Below, piece after piece: positions 53,633-63,437 of a stretch of 64,000 nucleotides of DNA (its first letter is position 1; every line of letters begins with the position of its first letter). Position numbers and translations under genes: made by a program. Origin of the DNA: Paenibacillus contaminans (GTDB lineage: Bacteria; Bacillota; Bacilli; Paenibacillales; NBRC-103111); assembly GCF_003285015.1 (NCBI RefSeq), contig NZ_QMFB01000004.1, forward strand, positions 248,001 to 312,000, read 5' to 3'. The notes below the pieces were generated by a model. It made no database searches. It had not been told where the DNA came from and saw only the letters and a list, made by a program, of their open reading frames with translations.

Positions 53633-56600
53633 TTATTCCCACATTTGCCGCAGAGACCCGATATCCGCTGTCAGAGCGGCTCTCGCCTGTGCGGAAATTT
53701 GGTTCTGATGCGCCGTGTTGTTCATATGCTTCATGAAATCGTCCAAGCTTTTCAGTGCTTGCGTCGTCCGGCCGGCATCCCAATGATGGACGGCTTGCAT
53801 CATATTGTTGCGAAGCTGCGAAGCAATGGCATGGCTGAGCTCGCCCACCGCCTCGTAGGCGTCAATGAGCTGCGTGATGGAAGCCGGGCTTGTCGCAACT
53901 TGAACGGTTACCGTTTCCTGTATCCGGTTGCCGGCATGATCCTCAACCCATATGCCGATCGTATGGGTACCCAATAAACCGGCCCAATTCAGCGGCATCC
54001 CTTCCTGATACGCTTGACCGTCGACTGTCATCCCTTGCGAAGCTAAGCCGGATAGGCCATCGGTCGCCTGAAGAGTCAGTACGACCGGACGGCTATCTTC
54101 TACAACAGCTCCATTCGACAACACTTCACCGCCTGCCAGCAGCGTGAATGCAGGGGCCGTCTTGTCGACGCCGATCTCAAGCGTCTGCTCCGCCTCCGCG
54201 TTTCCGGCCCGGTCGACCGAATGGTACCGCAGCGTATATCGTCCTTCGCCGGCGGTAATCGGAGCGCCGTATGGCGCGGTCTCCTCGCCTTCCATTCCGC
54301 CCTGGCCATACACGCTTTGCGTTACGGACCATCCGTAATGCGTGGACTCGATTCCGGAATGGGAATCGGCGGCGTTCAACGCAAGTTGAATATCCGAAAC
54401 ATACCAGTCCCCATTCCCCTTAACCCCTGTAACGAAGGGGACAGTAACGGGCGCATCGTTATCCACTTTGACGGAGATGGAACGCACGGGTTCCGTTCTC
54501 CCTTCCGCATCCTCGGAACGAAAAGACAACGTATGCTCGCCGCTTGCCTGGATGACGATCGGAGCGGTATACGAATTCCAGCTCTGCCCGCCATCCAGAC
54601 TGTATGTTGTCCTCGCTTCAGACGAAGAAGAGCTGCCGTATACGTTCAACTGAACCGAAACGTCGCTTGTGTACCAGCCGTTATGCTGTTCCCCGGCAAC
54701 GGAAGCCTCCGTTTGCAAAAGGAACGACTCGGACGGCAGAGGGATCACGAACGCTGCTCCTGCGGCAAAATCATAAATAAATCCTAAGCTGAGGTTTCCG
54801 CTGTTCGCATAAGAACGGATCGGCGTCAAATCGCCTATGTCGAGCCGGTAATCGCCGCCGCCGAGCGAGGATATGCCTTTAATCTCGTACGAAGCGTTAC
54901 GGATGCCGTCATTGGCGATATAGAGCCATTTGCCTATAAGATCCTCCATCCGCAAACCGGACAAATCCATCCGGACGTCGATATGATTGGCAAGGCTCAA
55001 CGTTTTCGTGAAATCCGTTACCGTTCCCGTCACTCTCCCCGGAGACATCTCCGGCGAAGCGCCGATCGGCGCAATATGCGAACCGTCATTGACGTAGCCA
55101 TACACCTGCCTGCCGTCCTTCTCGGCATACATCCCAAAAAATCCTCTGAACTCGATTTTGTCGTCGATCGTGTACGTTATTTCAGGATTCATGGCGCTGA
55201 CGATGTAATCCGTTCTGCCGTTGGTCAGCTCCACTTTGACCGCTTTAACTTCCATTTCGCCGGCTACCGGCACTCCGTTCGCTTTGACGACCAGTGGACT
55301 GATGCTCTTGACGAAACGCTGTCCTTTGTACGGCTCAATGACCGATACAAAATTGCTTTCCAGATTCGTTCCTGCACGGTGAGCCAACAGGTAGCGGAGA
55401 CTTGGCGGATTGCCTGGCTTGTTTCGGGGCGGCAAACCGTTCGCCAACGCGATATCGTCGACCGGTCCAAGCATCGTCAGCCGCAAATGAACATCTGTTA
55501 GCGCGCCGGCTCCATTTCCGTACACATTCCACGTATCCTTGACATTCCAATCGACGCTGAACAGCTCGCCCGGGTCGGCATCGCGCTCGACATCCTTCAG
55601 CCAGTGATAGCCGCTTCCTGCATAAGCGGCTCCGGCTACGTCGTCAATACGCTGACCCAATTCCACATTCGGCCCGGCATAAGTGCCGGTCGGCTGCGGC
55701 GTTAAGGTCAACCCTTCGGTCACGACGGTTCCGTCCGCCGAATGGAAGCTGAACGTATGGTCGTTACCGCCCTTCACCCGGAACCAATCGACCGAATACG
55801 AATTTTCATTATCTACTTGGATTACCGCCGTTGTACGCCTGTACATTTCCGTCTGGGGGTATACACGCGGTGCTTCCACATCGACCAGCTTCACGTAGCC
55901 GGAATCGTCGTAATGAAGCGGCAGTCCGACAATTTGATTCCCTTGCTTCTTCGCGTCGACGACAACCGTATTATGGCTGACGGTATTATTCACCCATTGA
56001 TGCCTATGCATATCATCATTGTCGGCAAACTCCGGATACCCGAGATCGGGAGCCAAGTCGAGTCCAAACGCATGCATCCCCAAGTTCAACGTATCCCGAT
56101 GGCCGTGACCGGTATTTCGACCGTAGTACAGCCAAGTGTCGCGCAGGGTATTGCGCTGTTCCATGACCTTGTCGTATTCAAGCGCCGTCAGCAGCTTCAG
56201 CTCGGTAACGCCCATTTTGTACAGGCTAGCGAGCGGATTTTTGCCTTCGTTCTCGAAGGAAATGACATGTGTGCCTGCGGTCAGCGGCAGCTCGGCTAAC
56301 AGCTCCATATCTTTGGATGACCCGAAGAAGTCGATCTTTTTCACCCATTGCCCATCCAGATACACGTTGTAAATCCCGTAAGAGGAAGCACGAAACGGTT
56401 TTAGCATCACATGATACCGATCATCCCGCTCTACCGCGAACGAGAAGCCTATCGATTGGCCGGGCGCTGAAGCCTCAAGCTGTACCGTCCCGGAAGCTTC
56501 AAACGTCTTGTAAGACGTGGAGGCTCCGGTCACATGCAATTGCGGGAACAAGTAGGAAATGCCATATTGACTCTTATCATTCGTCCCGCTGCGAAGTCCG

Positions 56601-59600
56601 GTGAATCCGTAACCCGTCAGGTTCGTGCTGCCCAGCTCCAACGGTCCCATCGTTTCGATCGCCGCCTCGATTTTCTGAGCGACCTGCCCAGGCTCCGCCG
56701 AGAAAATATCGCCATGAAGACCTGCCGTGCTGTTGTTGTTCAAAAAGTGTACGGCCTGTGCGAACAGCGGCTCTTCATACACTTCGAAAGCCCGGATCAG
56801 CTGCATTTTATCCAGTCCCGTCAAGCTAGGGTTTCCAGTGATCTCCGAGTCGCCGATTGAGGGCATATAGTTCTCGGACAGCAGAAGCGGAAGCATAGCG
56901 GAAAACATGCTGCGAAATTTTACGTTCTCGTATAAATCCGCTGCTGCAACCTTGTCATAGCCGTACAACACATCGGCCACCAGCAGGAAATTGCCCAGCC
57001 ATAACCGGTTGTAGCCTGGCGCTGCTTCGTCCGGCTGGCCGTCACGGTCGACAGCGTTCACCAGCGAAGCCAGCAAATTGCCTCCCGTGACTCTGTAAGG
57101 ATTCGTAACCAGTCCACCTGCCTGATTGTTAAAATCCAGCCACGTCTTCGTATCAGGCAGCGTATCAAGTACGACGGCGGCGACCGCCAAAGCGCTCTGG
57201 TGCATGCCTACATTTCCGCGAATTCGGGCGGTTTGGATACCCGGGTAAACCTGTCTGACGATGCCGCTCTCCACGTTTCGTCTGAGCCCCGTGCCGGAGG
57301 TTTTATAGGACAGCTTATACTGCTCGCCCTTTTGGCTCAAAAATGCAAGGACCTCCGCATCGTCCATCGCCGGGTAGAAGGCGTCATAGGCGCTGATAAA
57401 ATCCTTCACAAGCGTAGTCTCCCAAATGGAGCCCACCGCCTTGCCTCCACCCGTTCCTTGTGCGGACTGCAAATAAATGGCCGGATTGTACGCGAAAGCG
57501 TCAAGCTCCGGATATACGTCGGCGATACGGTCGAGCAGAACGATGCCTGACCTTGCGTAACGTACGTCTCCCGAATAAATATAAGCGTCGCGCAAAGCGT
57601 TGATCGCTTTATGAATGAGGCCCGTAGAGTACCACAAATACCAATGCGTATAGTATGCGATAAACGTATAGCGGTTGCCGTTCTCATCTACCCATCCGTT
57701 GCCGTCGTCCACACCCCATGTCGGGCCTTTCTCCGGGTATAGCGTATTGACGAGCAAACTTTTGTTTGCTAGCTCCTGGCGAAAAATGCCACGTTCATCA
57801 AGACCGCTTTGGTAATACGCCCCGAAGTCGTTCGTAGGAAAGCGATAATTTTTACCGCTATCGTCTTTGGCGCTCGGATCGATCAGTTTCCACGGTTCGT
57901 TCACCGGGTCCGCAAGGTACGGATAATTGCCGTACTTGTCGATTTCCTTTCCGCTGACCGGACTGCCCAGCGCCTGATTGACGCCGTAGCTTCTCGGCAG
58001 CGATTGGGGCGGCACGAGGTTCCACAAAAAATCGTAGCTCATTGCCGCATAAGATTCAGCGGTGGCGACTGCGGTGTCCCTGAGATTGTGAGCCCAATCG
58101 TAACGCTCGATATTGTGGCGGGCATTCGCCAGCTTCTGCGGCGTATAGATGGTGGATCTCGTCTTATCGCTTGTCAGCGGATGGACGACTACGGTCATGT
58201 CGGCCGTGCGGGTAACGTTCCCCTGCTTGACCGTTACGGTCAGAACAGCTTCTCCTTCGGCCAGACCCTTGTAATAGCCTTTATACATGTCAATTGCGAC
58301 GACGGACGGATTATCGCTCGAATAGGTAACCTCGGCGTAATTTAAGTCGGCGGGTGTCCCGTCCTGGTTTGTGCCTTTTACCGAAGCCTTGGCGTACTGG
58401 CTGACCCGGAAATCCGACGCTGCAGGTGCCAGCTCAACTGATTCGAGAGGTTTTATCGAAACGACAACGTCGAGGGAACCTTCCACCGTCACGCCATTGA
58501 ACGTTACCGCGGCATGAATGACGGTGCTGCCCGGCTTAACGCCGGTCGTAACCCCATTCCGATCCACGGCTACTACCGTCTCATCCTCGCTTGAGTAGAC
58601 TGCGACTGGATGGCTCAAATCGGCAGCTGACCCGTCGGACAATGTTCCGTAGAGCGAGATTGTTGCTTTATCGCTCATATACAATACGCTCGGATGGAGC
58701 GTCACTTCGACCTGCTGAAGATGGAGAGCGGTCACTTGGATGGTAGACGTCCGCACTTCGGTCTTGCCGCCGGCTCTAACGGTCGTGGTGATTACGGTCT
58801 TGCCTGCGGTATGAGCGGTAATTAAGCCATTCGCGCTCACCGACGCAACCTGCGGCTGGGAGCTTGAATATTCGAATACCCGTTCGGCTATCTCCGTTCC
58901 ATCGGACATCGTTGCAGCTGCTTGCATCTGCGTCATTTCGTCAGGCAGCAGGAGCGACTTGGCGGGAGCGGCGGTAAGCTCCAGCGTGCTGTCCCCCGAC
59001 ATAGGGGTTAAAGTCAGCGATTGAACGTACATGGAATAATTGCTTCTCGGCGCGGCGCTGGGGTTTAGTCCGATCGCCTTGATCCGCAGCGTATGGGTTC
59101 CGGCGGTCAGAAATACCGTTTTGAGCTTGACCGTCGGTCCCATCAGGCTGCCGGGATCGTAAAAATCGTAGGTGCCCAGTTTCTCGCCGTCCAGCGAAAG
59201 CTCGCCGATCGCCGCGCTCTTGTACAGGTAGCCCTGGAAGGATACCAGGTAGTACGCGGGTTGATCGACCATCAGCGTAAAATCCCGGAACTGATTTTGA
59301 GCCGTTGCGGCTATATTCGCTCCGTAAGCGCTGTTTTTCCGGATCGGCGGTACGTCCTCGGCATTGCCCACCATGCTGATGCTTCCTTCCGGGGAGAACA
59401 CTTCTTTGAAATCGTAAGTCGCCGGCTCAGGAACGCCGCTCGCCACATAGATCGTTGCCGTTCGGGAAGCGCTTCGGTTCCCGGCCTGCACAGTAGCGGT
59501 AATGACCGTCTCCCCCTCCGAAACAGCTGTGATCAGCCCATCCGGACTTACCGTAGCAACCTGCGGATCGGAGCTTGAAAATCCGTAGACGGTATCCGTC

Positions 59601-60271
59601 ATCGCACTGTCGTCGGACATCGCGGCAGACACTTGCATTTGAGCCGTTTCATTCGGTAACAGTACCCGTTTCGACGGTGTGGCAGTCATTTCCAATGTGA
59701 CCGGCGTCAAAATCAGCTTGTTGGCGTACATGGAAAAGTTGCTTCTCGGCGTGGCGTTGGCATTCAGCCCGATCGCCTTGATCCGCAATGTCTGGCTCCC
59801 AGCTCCCAGTTCAACCGTATCCAACTCGACGGTCGGCCCCATCAAGCTGCCAGGATCATAGAAATCGTAAGTTCCCAGCGTCGCGCCATTTAACTGGAGT
59901 TGGCCGATGGCCGCACTCTTATACAGGTAGCCTTGGAAGGATACTCGATAACGCCCCGCCTCCGCGACTTGGAACGTAAAGTCGCGGTACTGGTTTTTCG
60001 CCGTGGCCGCTATATTTACGCCGTAAGCGGCACTCTTCGCAAGACGCGGCGTATCCGTCAACTCGCCCGCCGCTTGTATGCTGTCCCCCGCCTCCTCCGG
60101 GAACACATCCTTGAAAAAATACTCGACCGGCCGGGCGCCTTCGGAACTTTCGCTCGTGCCCTCCGCCGAGGACAGCGCGGGAAGCGTCGTCATCAACAGG
60201 CTTACAATCACCATTAAGCTTATATGCCGCCATAACGGATTCCGACGGGGTTTGCTGTAATCCGAACGCAT
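53633..60271 (-). CDS. Very large secreted heparinase II/III-like protein with repeated carbohydrate-binding and Ig modules
   Basis: 2212 aa. Signal peptide at about 1-36. Two tandem units each hold a malectin/CBM35-like domain plus a Big-2 domain (about 40-277 and 280-513), with the shared stretch VSFQGYLYKSAAIG. Two more Big-2 domains follow (to about 694). The alpha/alpha-toroid (about 700-1205) has an inserted CBM-like domain (about 1230-1360), then comes the heparinase II/III region with NTGHGHRDTLNLG near 1385 and NNTVSHNTVVVDA. Beyond it are a long beta-sandwich (to about 1755), two OmpL47-type domains (about 1850-2045), an Ig-like domain and a helical C terminus. ATG 60271 has GAGGTGG 6 nt upstream. 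No anchor is visible. An acidic polysaccharide substrate is likely. Regulation is probably by the adjacent GntR-SBP protein. Confidence 0.85.
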   Translation of the reverse strand: MRSDYSKPRRNPLWRHISLMVIVSLLMTTLPALSSAEGTSESSEGARPVEYFFKDVFPEEAGDSIQAAGELTDTPRLAKSAAYGVNIAATAKNQYRDFTFQVAEAGRYRVSFQGYLYKSAAIGQLQLNGATLGTYDFYDPGSLMGPTVELDTVELGAGSQTLRIKAIGLNANATPRSNFSMYANKLILTPVTLEMTATPSKRVLLPNETAQMQVSAAMSDDSAMTDTVYGFSSSDPQVATVSPDGLITAVSEGETVITATVQAGNRSASRTATIYVASGVPEPATYDFKEVFSPEGSISMVGNAEDVPPIRKNSAYGANIAATAQNQFRDFTLMVDQPAYYLVSFQGYLYKSAAIGELSLDGEKLGTYDFYDPGSLMGPTVKLKTVFLTAGTHTLRIKAIGLNPSAAPRSNYSMYVQSLTLTPMSGDSTLELTAAPAKSLLLPDEMTQMQAAATMSDGTEIAERVFEYSSSQPQVASVSANGLITAHTAGKTVITTTVRAGGKTEVRTSTIQVTALHLQQVEVTLHPSVLYMSDKATISLYGTLSDGSAADLSHPVAVYSSEDETVVAVDRNGVTTGVKPGSTVIHAAVTFNGVTVEGSLDVVVSIKPLESVELAPAASDFRVSQYAKASVKGTNQDGTPADLNYAEVTYSSDNPSVVAIDMYKGYYKGLAEGEAVLTVTVKQGNVTRTADMTVVVHPLTSDKTRSTIYTPQKLANARHNIERYDWAHNLRDTAVATAESYAAMSYDFLWNLVPPQSLPRSYGVNQALGSPVSGKEIDKYGNYPYLADPVNEPWKLIDPSAKDDSGKNYRFPTNDFGAYYQSGLDERGIFRQELANKSLLVNTLYPEKGPTWGVDDGNGWVDENGNRYTFIAYYTHWYLWYSTGLIHKAINALRDAYIYSGDVRYARSGIVLLDRIADVYPELDAFAYNPAIYLQSAQGTGGGKAVGSIWETTLVKDFISAYDAFYPAMDDAEVLAFLSQKGEQYKLSYKTSGTGLRRNVESGIVRQVYPGIQTARIRGNVGMHQSALAVAAVVLDTLPDTKTWLDFNNQAGGLVTNPYRVTGGNLLASLVNAVDRDGQPDEAAPGYNRLWLGNFLLVADVLYGYDKVAAADLYENVKFRSMFSAMLPLLLSENYMPSIGDSEITGNPSLTGLDKMQLIRAFEVYEEPLFAQAVHFLNNNSTAGLHGDIFSAEPGQVAQKIEAAIETMGPLELGSTNLTGYGFTGLRSGTNDKSQYGISYLFPQLHVTGASTSYKTFEASGTVQLEASAPGQSIGFSFAVERDDRYHVMLKPFRASSYGIYNVYLDGQWVKKIDFFGSSKDMELLAELPLTAGTHVISFENEGKNPLASLYKMGVTELKLLTALEYDKVMEQRNTLRDTWLYYGRNTGHGHRDTLNLGMHAFGLDLAPDLGYPEFADNDDMHRHQWVNNTVSHNTVVVDAKKQGNQIVGLPLHYDDSGYVKLVDVEAPRVYPQTEMYRRTTAVIQVDNENSYSVDWFRVKGGNDHTFSFHSADGTVVTEGLTLTPQPTGTYAGPNVELGQRIDDVAGAAYAGSGYHWLKDVERDADPGELFSVDWNVKDTWNVYGNGAGALTDVHLRLTMLGPVDDIALANGLPPRNKPGNPPSLRYLLAHRAGTNLESNFVSVIEPYKGQRFVKSISPLVVKANGVPVAGEMEVKAVKVELTNGRTDYIVSAMNPEITYTIDDKIEFRGFFGMYAEKDGRQVYGYVNDGSHIAPIGASPEMSPGRVTGTVTDFTKTLSLANHIDVRMDLSGLRMEDLIGKWLYIANDGIRNASYEIKGISSLGGGDYRLDIGDLTPIRSYANSGNLSLGFIYDFAAGAAFVIPLPSESFLLQTEASVAGEQHNGWYTSDVSVQLNVYGSSSSSEARTTYSLDGGQSWNSYTAPIVIQASGEHTLSFRSEDAEGRTEPVRSISVKVDNDAPVTVPFVTGVKGNGDWYVSDIQLALNAADSHSGIESTHYGWSVTQSVYGQGGMEGEETAPYGAPITAGEGRYTLRYHSVDRAGNAEAEQTLEIGVDKTAPAFTLLAGGEVLSNGAVVEDSRPVVLTLQATDGLSGLASQGMTVDGQAYQEGMPLNWAGLLGTHTIGIWVEDHAGNRIQETVTVQVATSPASITQLIDAYEAVGELSHAIASQLRNNMMQAVHHWDAGRTTQALKSLDDFMKHMNNTAHQNQISAQARAALTADIGSLRQMWE

Positions 60272-60306
60272 ATGAATCCACCTCTCTTTTTATGGAATCC
60301 ACCACC

Positions 60307-60424
60307 AACGTACATGTACGTTTAAAAGCAGAGTAAAACATACATGTACGTTTCAAAACACTGCCTGTCGCTTCGCCTCACTCATTACACTTGACTCTGC
60401 CGCACTGGAACATACATGTACGTT
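60307..60424 (-). promoter_or_regulatory. Three GntR-type palindromic operators upstream of the large lyase
   Basis: AACGTACATGTACGTT (60307-60322, perfect 16-bp palindrome) and AAC[A]TACATGTACGTT at 60337-60352 and 60409-60424. The third extends to a near-perfect 28-bp dyad (CACTG ... CAGTG). The first two centres are 30 bp apart, the third 72 bp further. Confidence 0.7.
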
Positions 60425-60440
60425 TCAGTGCGAAAGGCAT
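60378..60440 (-). CDS. Possible 20-aa leader peptide upstream of the large lyase
   Basis: ATG 60440, preceded at 5 nt by AAAGGAGG, encodes MPFALKRTCMFQCGRVKCNE and a stop. The third operator palindrome lies inside it. It has the best ribosome site of the region. It may be a leader peptide, or a chance result of the operator sequence; no family known. Confidence 0.35.
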   Translation of the reverse strand: MPFALKRTCMFQCGRVKCNE

Positions 60441-60463
60441 GTCGCCCTCCTTTCCAGCTCGCG

Positions 60464-60479
60464 AATAAAGCGCTTCCAT
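60464..60479 (-). promoter_or_regulatory. Candidate cre site before the large lyase
   Basis: The minus strand reads ATGGAAGCGCTTTATT, 14 of 16 cre positions. It begins on the last base of a TTGACA (60484-60479). No good -10 was found for that TTGACA. Confidence 0.5.
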
Positions 60480-60533
60480 GTCAATAAAAATGTACTTCAA
60501 GCAACCTGCATCAACAAGGTCTTTTATTGGTCT

Positions 60534-61943
60534 TTATATACGGAACAGTTCGTCGATCCGTTCGCAAACTTGCTGCGGCTTCTTGATTCCGGCCCAGGCA
60601 TAGTGCAGCTCGTTGGATATTTGCACAAGTTGCAACGGCTTCAGCCCCATGTCCCACAAAGTCGCGGCAAAAGGCAAAATCTCCCGAAACAAATTGTAGT
60701 TATACGGATGAATTTCCGGATTGAGCAAACTGTCATCCTCGGCCACCGACTTCAGCATCGGGATCGTGCATCCATTCTTTTTCAACAAAGTCTGGGCTTC
60801 CAGGCCCGTCATAAAATCGACCAATTGTTCAGCCAATGGAACGTTGGAACCTGAATTGTTGACGGCAATTCCGCTGCCCATAAGCAAGGCGCCCTTTTTT
60901 CTTTGGCCGAATGCAGGCAGCACCTTCCACTGAAGCTGTCGATTGCGGAATTGGTTCATGTAATAATATGTGGTAAGAATCATCGCGGCGTTCCCTTCGG
61001 CGAACAGCTTTTCCGCGAATCTCGGAACGCCATCGGAAAACATGGGAGACACCTTGTGCTTATAAATTAAATCCACGCAAAATTCCAATGCCTCTACAAC
61101 ACGCTCGTGAGTAAACGTCATTTGATTATGTTCACGGGACACCAATTGTCCTTCATTTTGCAACACAAAAAGTTGCCAGCGCTGCATCATAGTAGAGAAA
61201 CAGAAACCGTATTGCTCGACCATCCCGTCCTGACCTTGCTTGGTGCATTGCAGAGCAATTTCGAGCAGATCGCTCCAGTTTCCCAGCTTCCGCTCCGGGT
61301 CTACGCCCGATTCGGCCCATAGTTTTTCATTGCATACCGCCACCACCGGCGAAAAAGCGAACGGCATCGCTCTTAGCTCCTCTCGAAGCGTGAACATGTC
61401 GAATACAGCCGGGTAACTGTGCTCCTGCACATCCCGTTCTTCCCTTCGAAAAAGCTTCAGCATGTCCAGCTTGCCGAACCGCTCAAGCGCGCGAATATGC
61501 GAATCCGACACATGGAATACATCCGGCCCGCTGTTCATCTCCAGCAGTTGGTTCAGGAATCCGACGTAGTCCCCTTCCGGAAGCGTCATCAATTTCACCC
61601 GGATATGAGGATTCCGAGATTCGAAAAGCCCGATTATCTCCTTGATAATCGGCAGTTCATGGGAAGACTCGAACCAGGACAAACAGATCGTTTCCGTTAC
61701 CTGCTTCGTCTCTCGAGCCCTCACGCGGTTGCCGATCCCTGGAACTTTCTCTATGTACCCGTCTTTCACCAGCTGAGCTAGTGCGTTCCTCACGGAAAAA
61801 CGGCTCAGATCGTACCGCTCGCTCAATGTATTTTCGGGCAAAGTATAATCGCCCGGCTTCAAGCTGCCGTCCATAATCGCTTCGCGAATATCGTTCTGCA
61901 AATCGCTGAATCTTTGTTCAAAAAACGCGCTTCTTCGTCGCAA
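60534..61943 (-). CDS. GntR DNA-binding domain fused to a cytoplasmic solute-binding domain
   Basis: 469 aa without signal peptide or lipobox. Residues about 10-78 are a GntR winged helix: GDYTLPENTLSERYDLSRFS and VRNALAQLVKDGYIEKVPG. Residues about 85-465 are a family 1 extracellular solute-binding fold: ESRNPHIRVKLMTLPEGDYV, LLEMNSGPDVFHV, SDLLEIALQCTKQGQDG, FAEGNAAMILTTYYY and NNSGSNVPLAEQLVDFM. The start is TTG 61943 with GAGGTG 7 nt upstream. The binding-protein half, normally outside the cell, would serve as the effector sensor of a one-component sugar-responsive regulator. It lies upstream of the large lyase on the same strand, and the three palindromes between them are its probable operators. 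Confidence 0.88.
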   Translation of the reverse strand: MRRRSAFFEQRFSDLQNDIREAIMDGSLKPGDYTLPENTLSERYDLSRFSVRNALAQLVKDGYIEKVPGIGNRVRARETKQVTETICLSWFESSHELPIIKEIIGLFESRNPHIRVKLMTLPEGDYVGFLNQLLEMNSGPDVFHVSDSHIRALERFGKLDMLKLFRREERDVQEHSYPAVFDMFTLREELRAMPFAFSPVVAVCNEKLWAESGVDPERKLGNWSDLLEIALQCTKQGQDGMVEQYGFCFSTMMQRWQLFVLQNEGQLVSREHNQMTFTHERVVEALEFCVDLIYKHKVSPMFSDGVPRFAEKLFAEGNAAMILTTYYYMNQFRNRQLQWKVLPAFGQRKKGALLMGSGIAVNNSGSNVPLAEQLVDFMTGLEAQTLLKKNGCTIPMLKSVAEDDSLLNPEIHPYNYNLFREILPFAATLWDMGLKPLQLVQISNELHYAWAGIKKPQQVCERIDELFRI

Positions 61944-62200
61944 TCACTTTCACCTCTGATTTTATTGCATTGCTCCTAAATTATTACCTGAATCCGTGAC
62001 CATGCTACACCGAGTCGTTTAAGAATTGCTCGTTTGTGCCCATCATATCAACACGTGAATGCATAATCAACAATTCTGACACAAATTCAAAATATTATCG
62101 AATTCCAAACGCGCCGCCGGGACTGGGTTAACTTCCTGCTGAACTACTATTATCCTTTCGACTGGAACAAGGTAGAAGTTCTTTACCAAGGACACTAAAC

Positions 62201-62489
62201 GTGTTTAAAGACAAAGAAGACGGAAAGGATAAGTTGCTTATGGAAAGTCTAAAATTAAGCCTTCAAGAGAGTTTTAAAGTTCGATACGATGGACATGTTG
62301 AACTGTCTGTATTTGGATCTATTGAATCTTACTCAAGTCCATTTATTCAAATAGCTGATCTTTTTACCGGCTGTGTCGGATGAAAATTGAACTACCGGGA
62401 AACGAACAAGCATAAGGATCTATTAGCTGATTACTTTTTCGAAAAGTTTGAAATTAACAAAGAAACATTCCGGGCAAAAAATCAGATTT
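62201..62489 (+). pseudogene. DUF3800-like remnant with frameshift
   Basis: FKDKEDGKDKLLMESLKLSL ... SPFIQIADLFTGCVG then a stop. Sequence continues in another frame as NYRETNKHKDLLADYFFEKF. IQIADLFTG is the characteristic C-terminal motif of DUF3800 proteins. The N-terminal half is absent. 61944-62200 has only an unassigned coding-like scrap (DWVNFLLNYYYPFDWNKVEV). Confidence 0.55.
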
Positions 62490-62645
62490 TGTAAGTATTC
62501 AAATCCCTTAGAAAAATACCATTTTGGCCCACATCAAATTGCCTCCACCCATTTCCAATTGTTCTTCGGGATGAGCCAGCTCTTGACACCTGATAACATT
62601 CTTGTTCGTGAATCACATCATCCTCTGCATCATACTTTTGTGTGT

Positions 62646-62790
62646 TCGGCAATCGGACTATATTCTTGTCACAAATCGGCATTCGGAACATATTCTTGTC
62701 ATTCGTTTTTGACAAGAATATGTTCCGATAAAAAAGAAAACCCTCTATTTAAGCGGTATTTAATCGGACTATATTTTTGTCACCCGACAG
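62646..62790. repeat. Nested inverted repeats of the same family as 43.5 kb
   Basis: TCGGAACATATTCTTGTCA (62683-62701) and its perfect reverse complement (62710-62728), 8 bp apart. Partial copies CGGACTATATTCTTGTCAC and CGGACTATATTTTTGTCAC flank them. The right part (62706-62790) aligns with 43523-43605. Probably decayed transposon ends. Confidence 0.65.
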
Positions 62791-62916
62791 TTTTTTTGTT
62801 GTATTTATTTTGATTCTTTTTTCACCTAAGGCTTGTGTCACAAACATTTTTGTTTAGTTTTTTCACTCCGCAGCCTACCATTGTGCATTGCCCTTCTGCC
62901 CATACTTCAATAAAAC

Positions 62917-62945
62917 AAGCAGCCGAACATTCTAGCCGGCTGCTT
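62917..62945 (-). terminator. Terminator-like hairpin after the VOC pseudogene
   Basis: AAGCAGCCG / CGGCTGCTT stem. On the minus strand it is followed by GTTTTATTG. The motif CTAACGGGTACGATAGC lies just upstream on that strand. Confidence 0.65.
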
Positions 62946-62992
62946 TAGCTATCGTACCCGTTAGCGGAATGACCCAGTACTTAATTCGCAAA

Positions 62993-63437
62993 TCAAGGTT
63001 GCCATATTTCCAACAGATTCCCTTCCAAATCAGTAAAACTAAAATTAGGTCCACAAGGTCTACCTTCTGGAATCTCGGTTACGATATTCACCCCGTTTTC
63101 CTTGAAACGATTGTACATTTCTTGGATACGAGGAGTAATGAAACAAGCTACGGGTTGTCGATATCCGTTGTCATATGTAAAGCCATAACTTCCTGCAGCT
63201 CGCGTTGCCCCTCCTCATCCTCCCATAAGAAAAATAGCGGGTACTTTTTGTCTCATACCGGCTTCTGGGAACTTGCCATTCTGGTCGGGAAATCTCAAAA
63301 TAGCAATTTCCATCCCCAGGTTTCACTTGATTGTGGGCTGTTGGTTGACACCCCAAGATTTTTTGATACCACTTAATAGACTCTTAAACGTCATTCACCG
63401 GGATGTATATACACGTAATTCCGGTGATGTCCTCCAT
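62993..63437 (-). pseudogene. VOC-family (glyoxalase-like) pseudogene
   Basis: It opens MEDITGITCIYIPVNDV, then an in-frame stop, ESIKWYQKILGCQP in the same frame, and after frameshifts FITPRIQEMYNRFKENGVNI and FSFTDLEGNLLEIWQP. At least one stop and two frame changes break it. Confidence 0.7.

Noticed and set aside
60456..60484. Promoter based on TTGACA before the large lyase
   Set aside because: No acceptable -10 element at 16-19 bp; kept only as context for the cre candidate.
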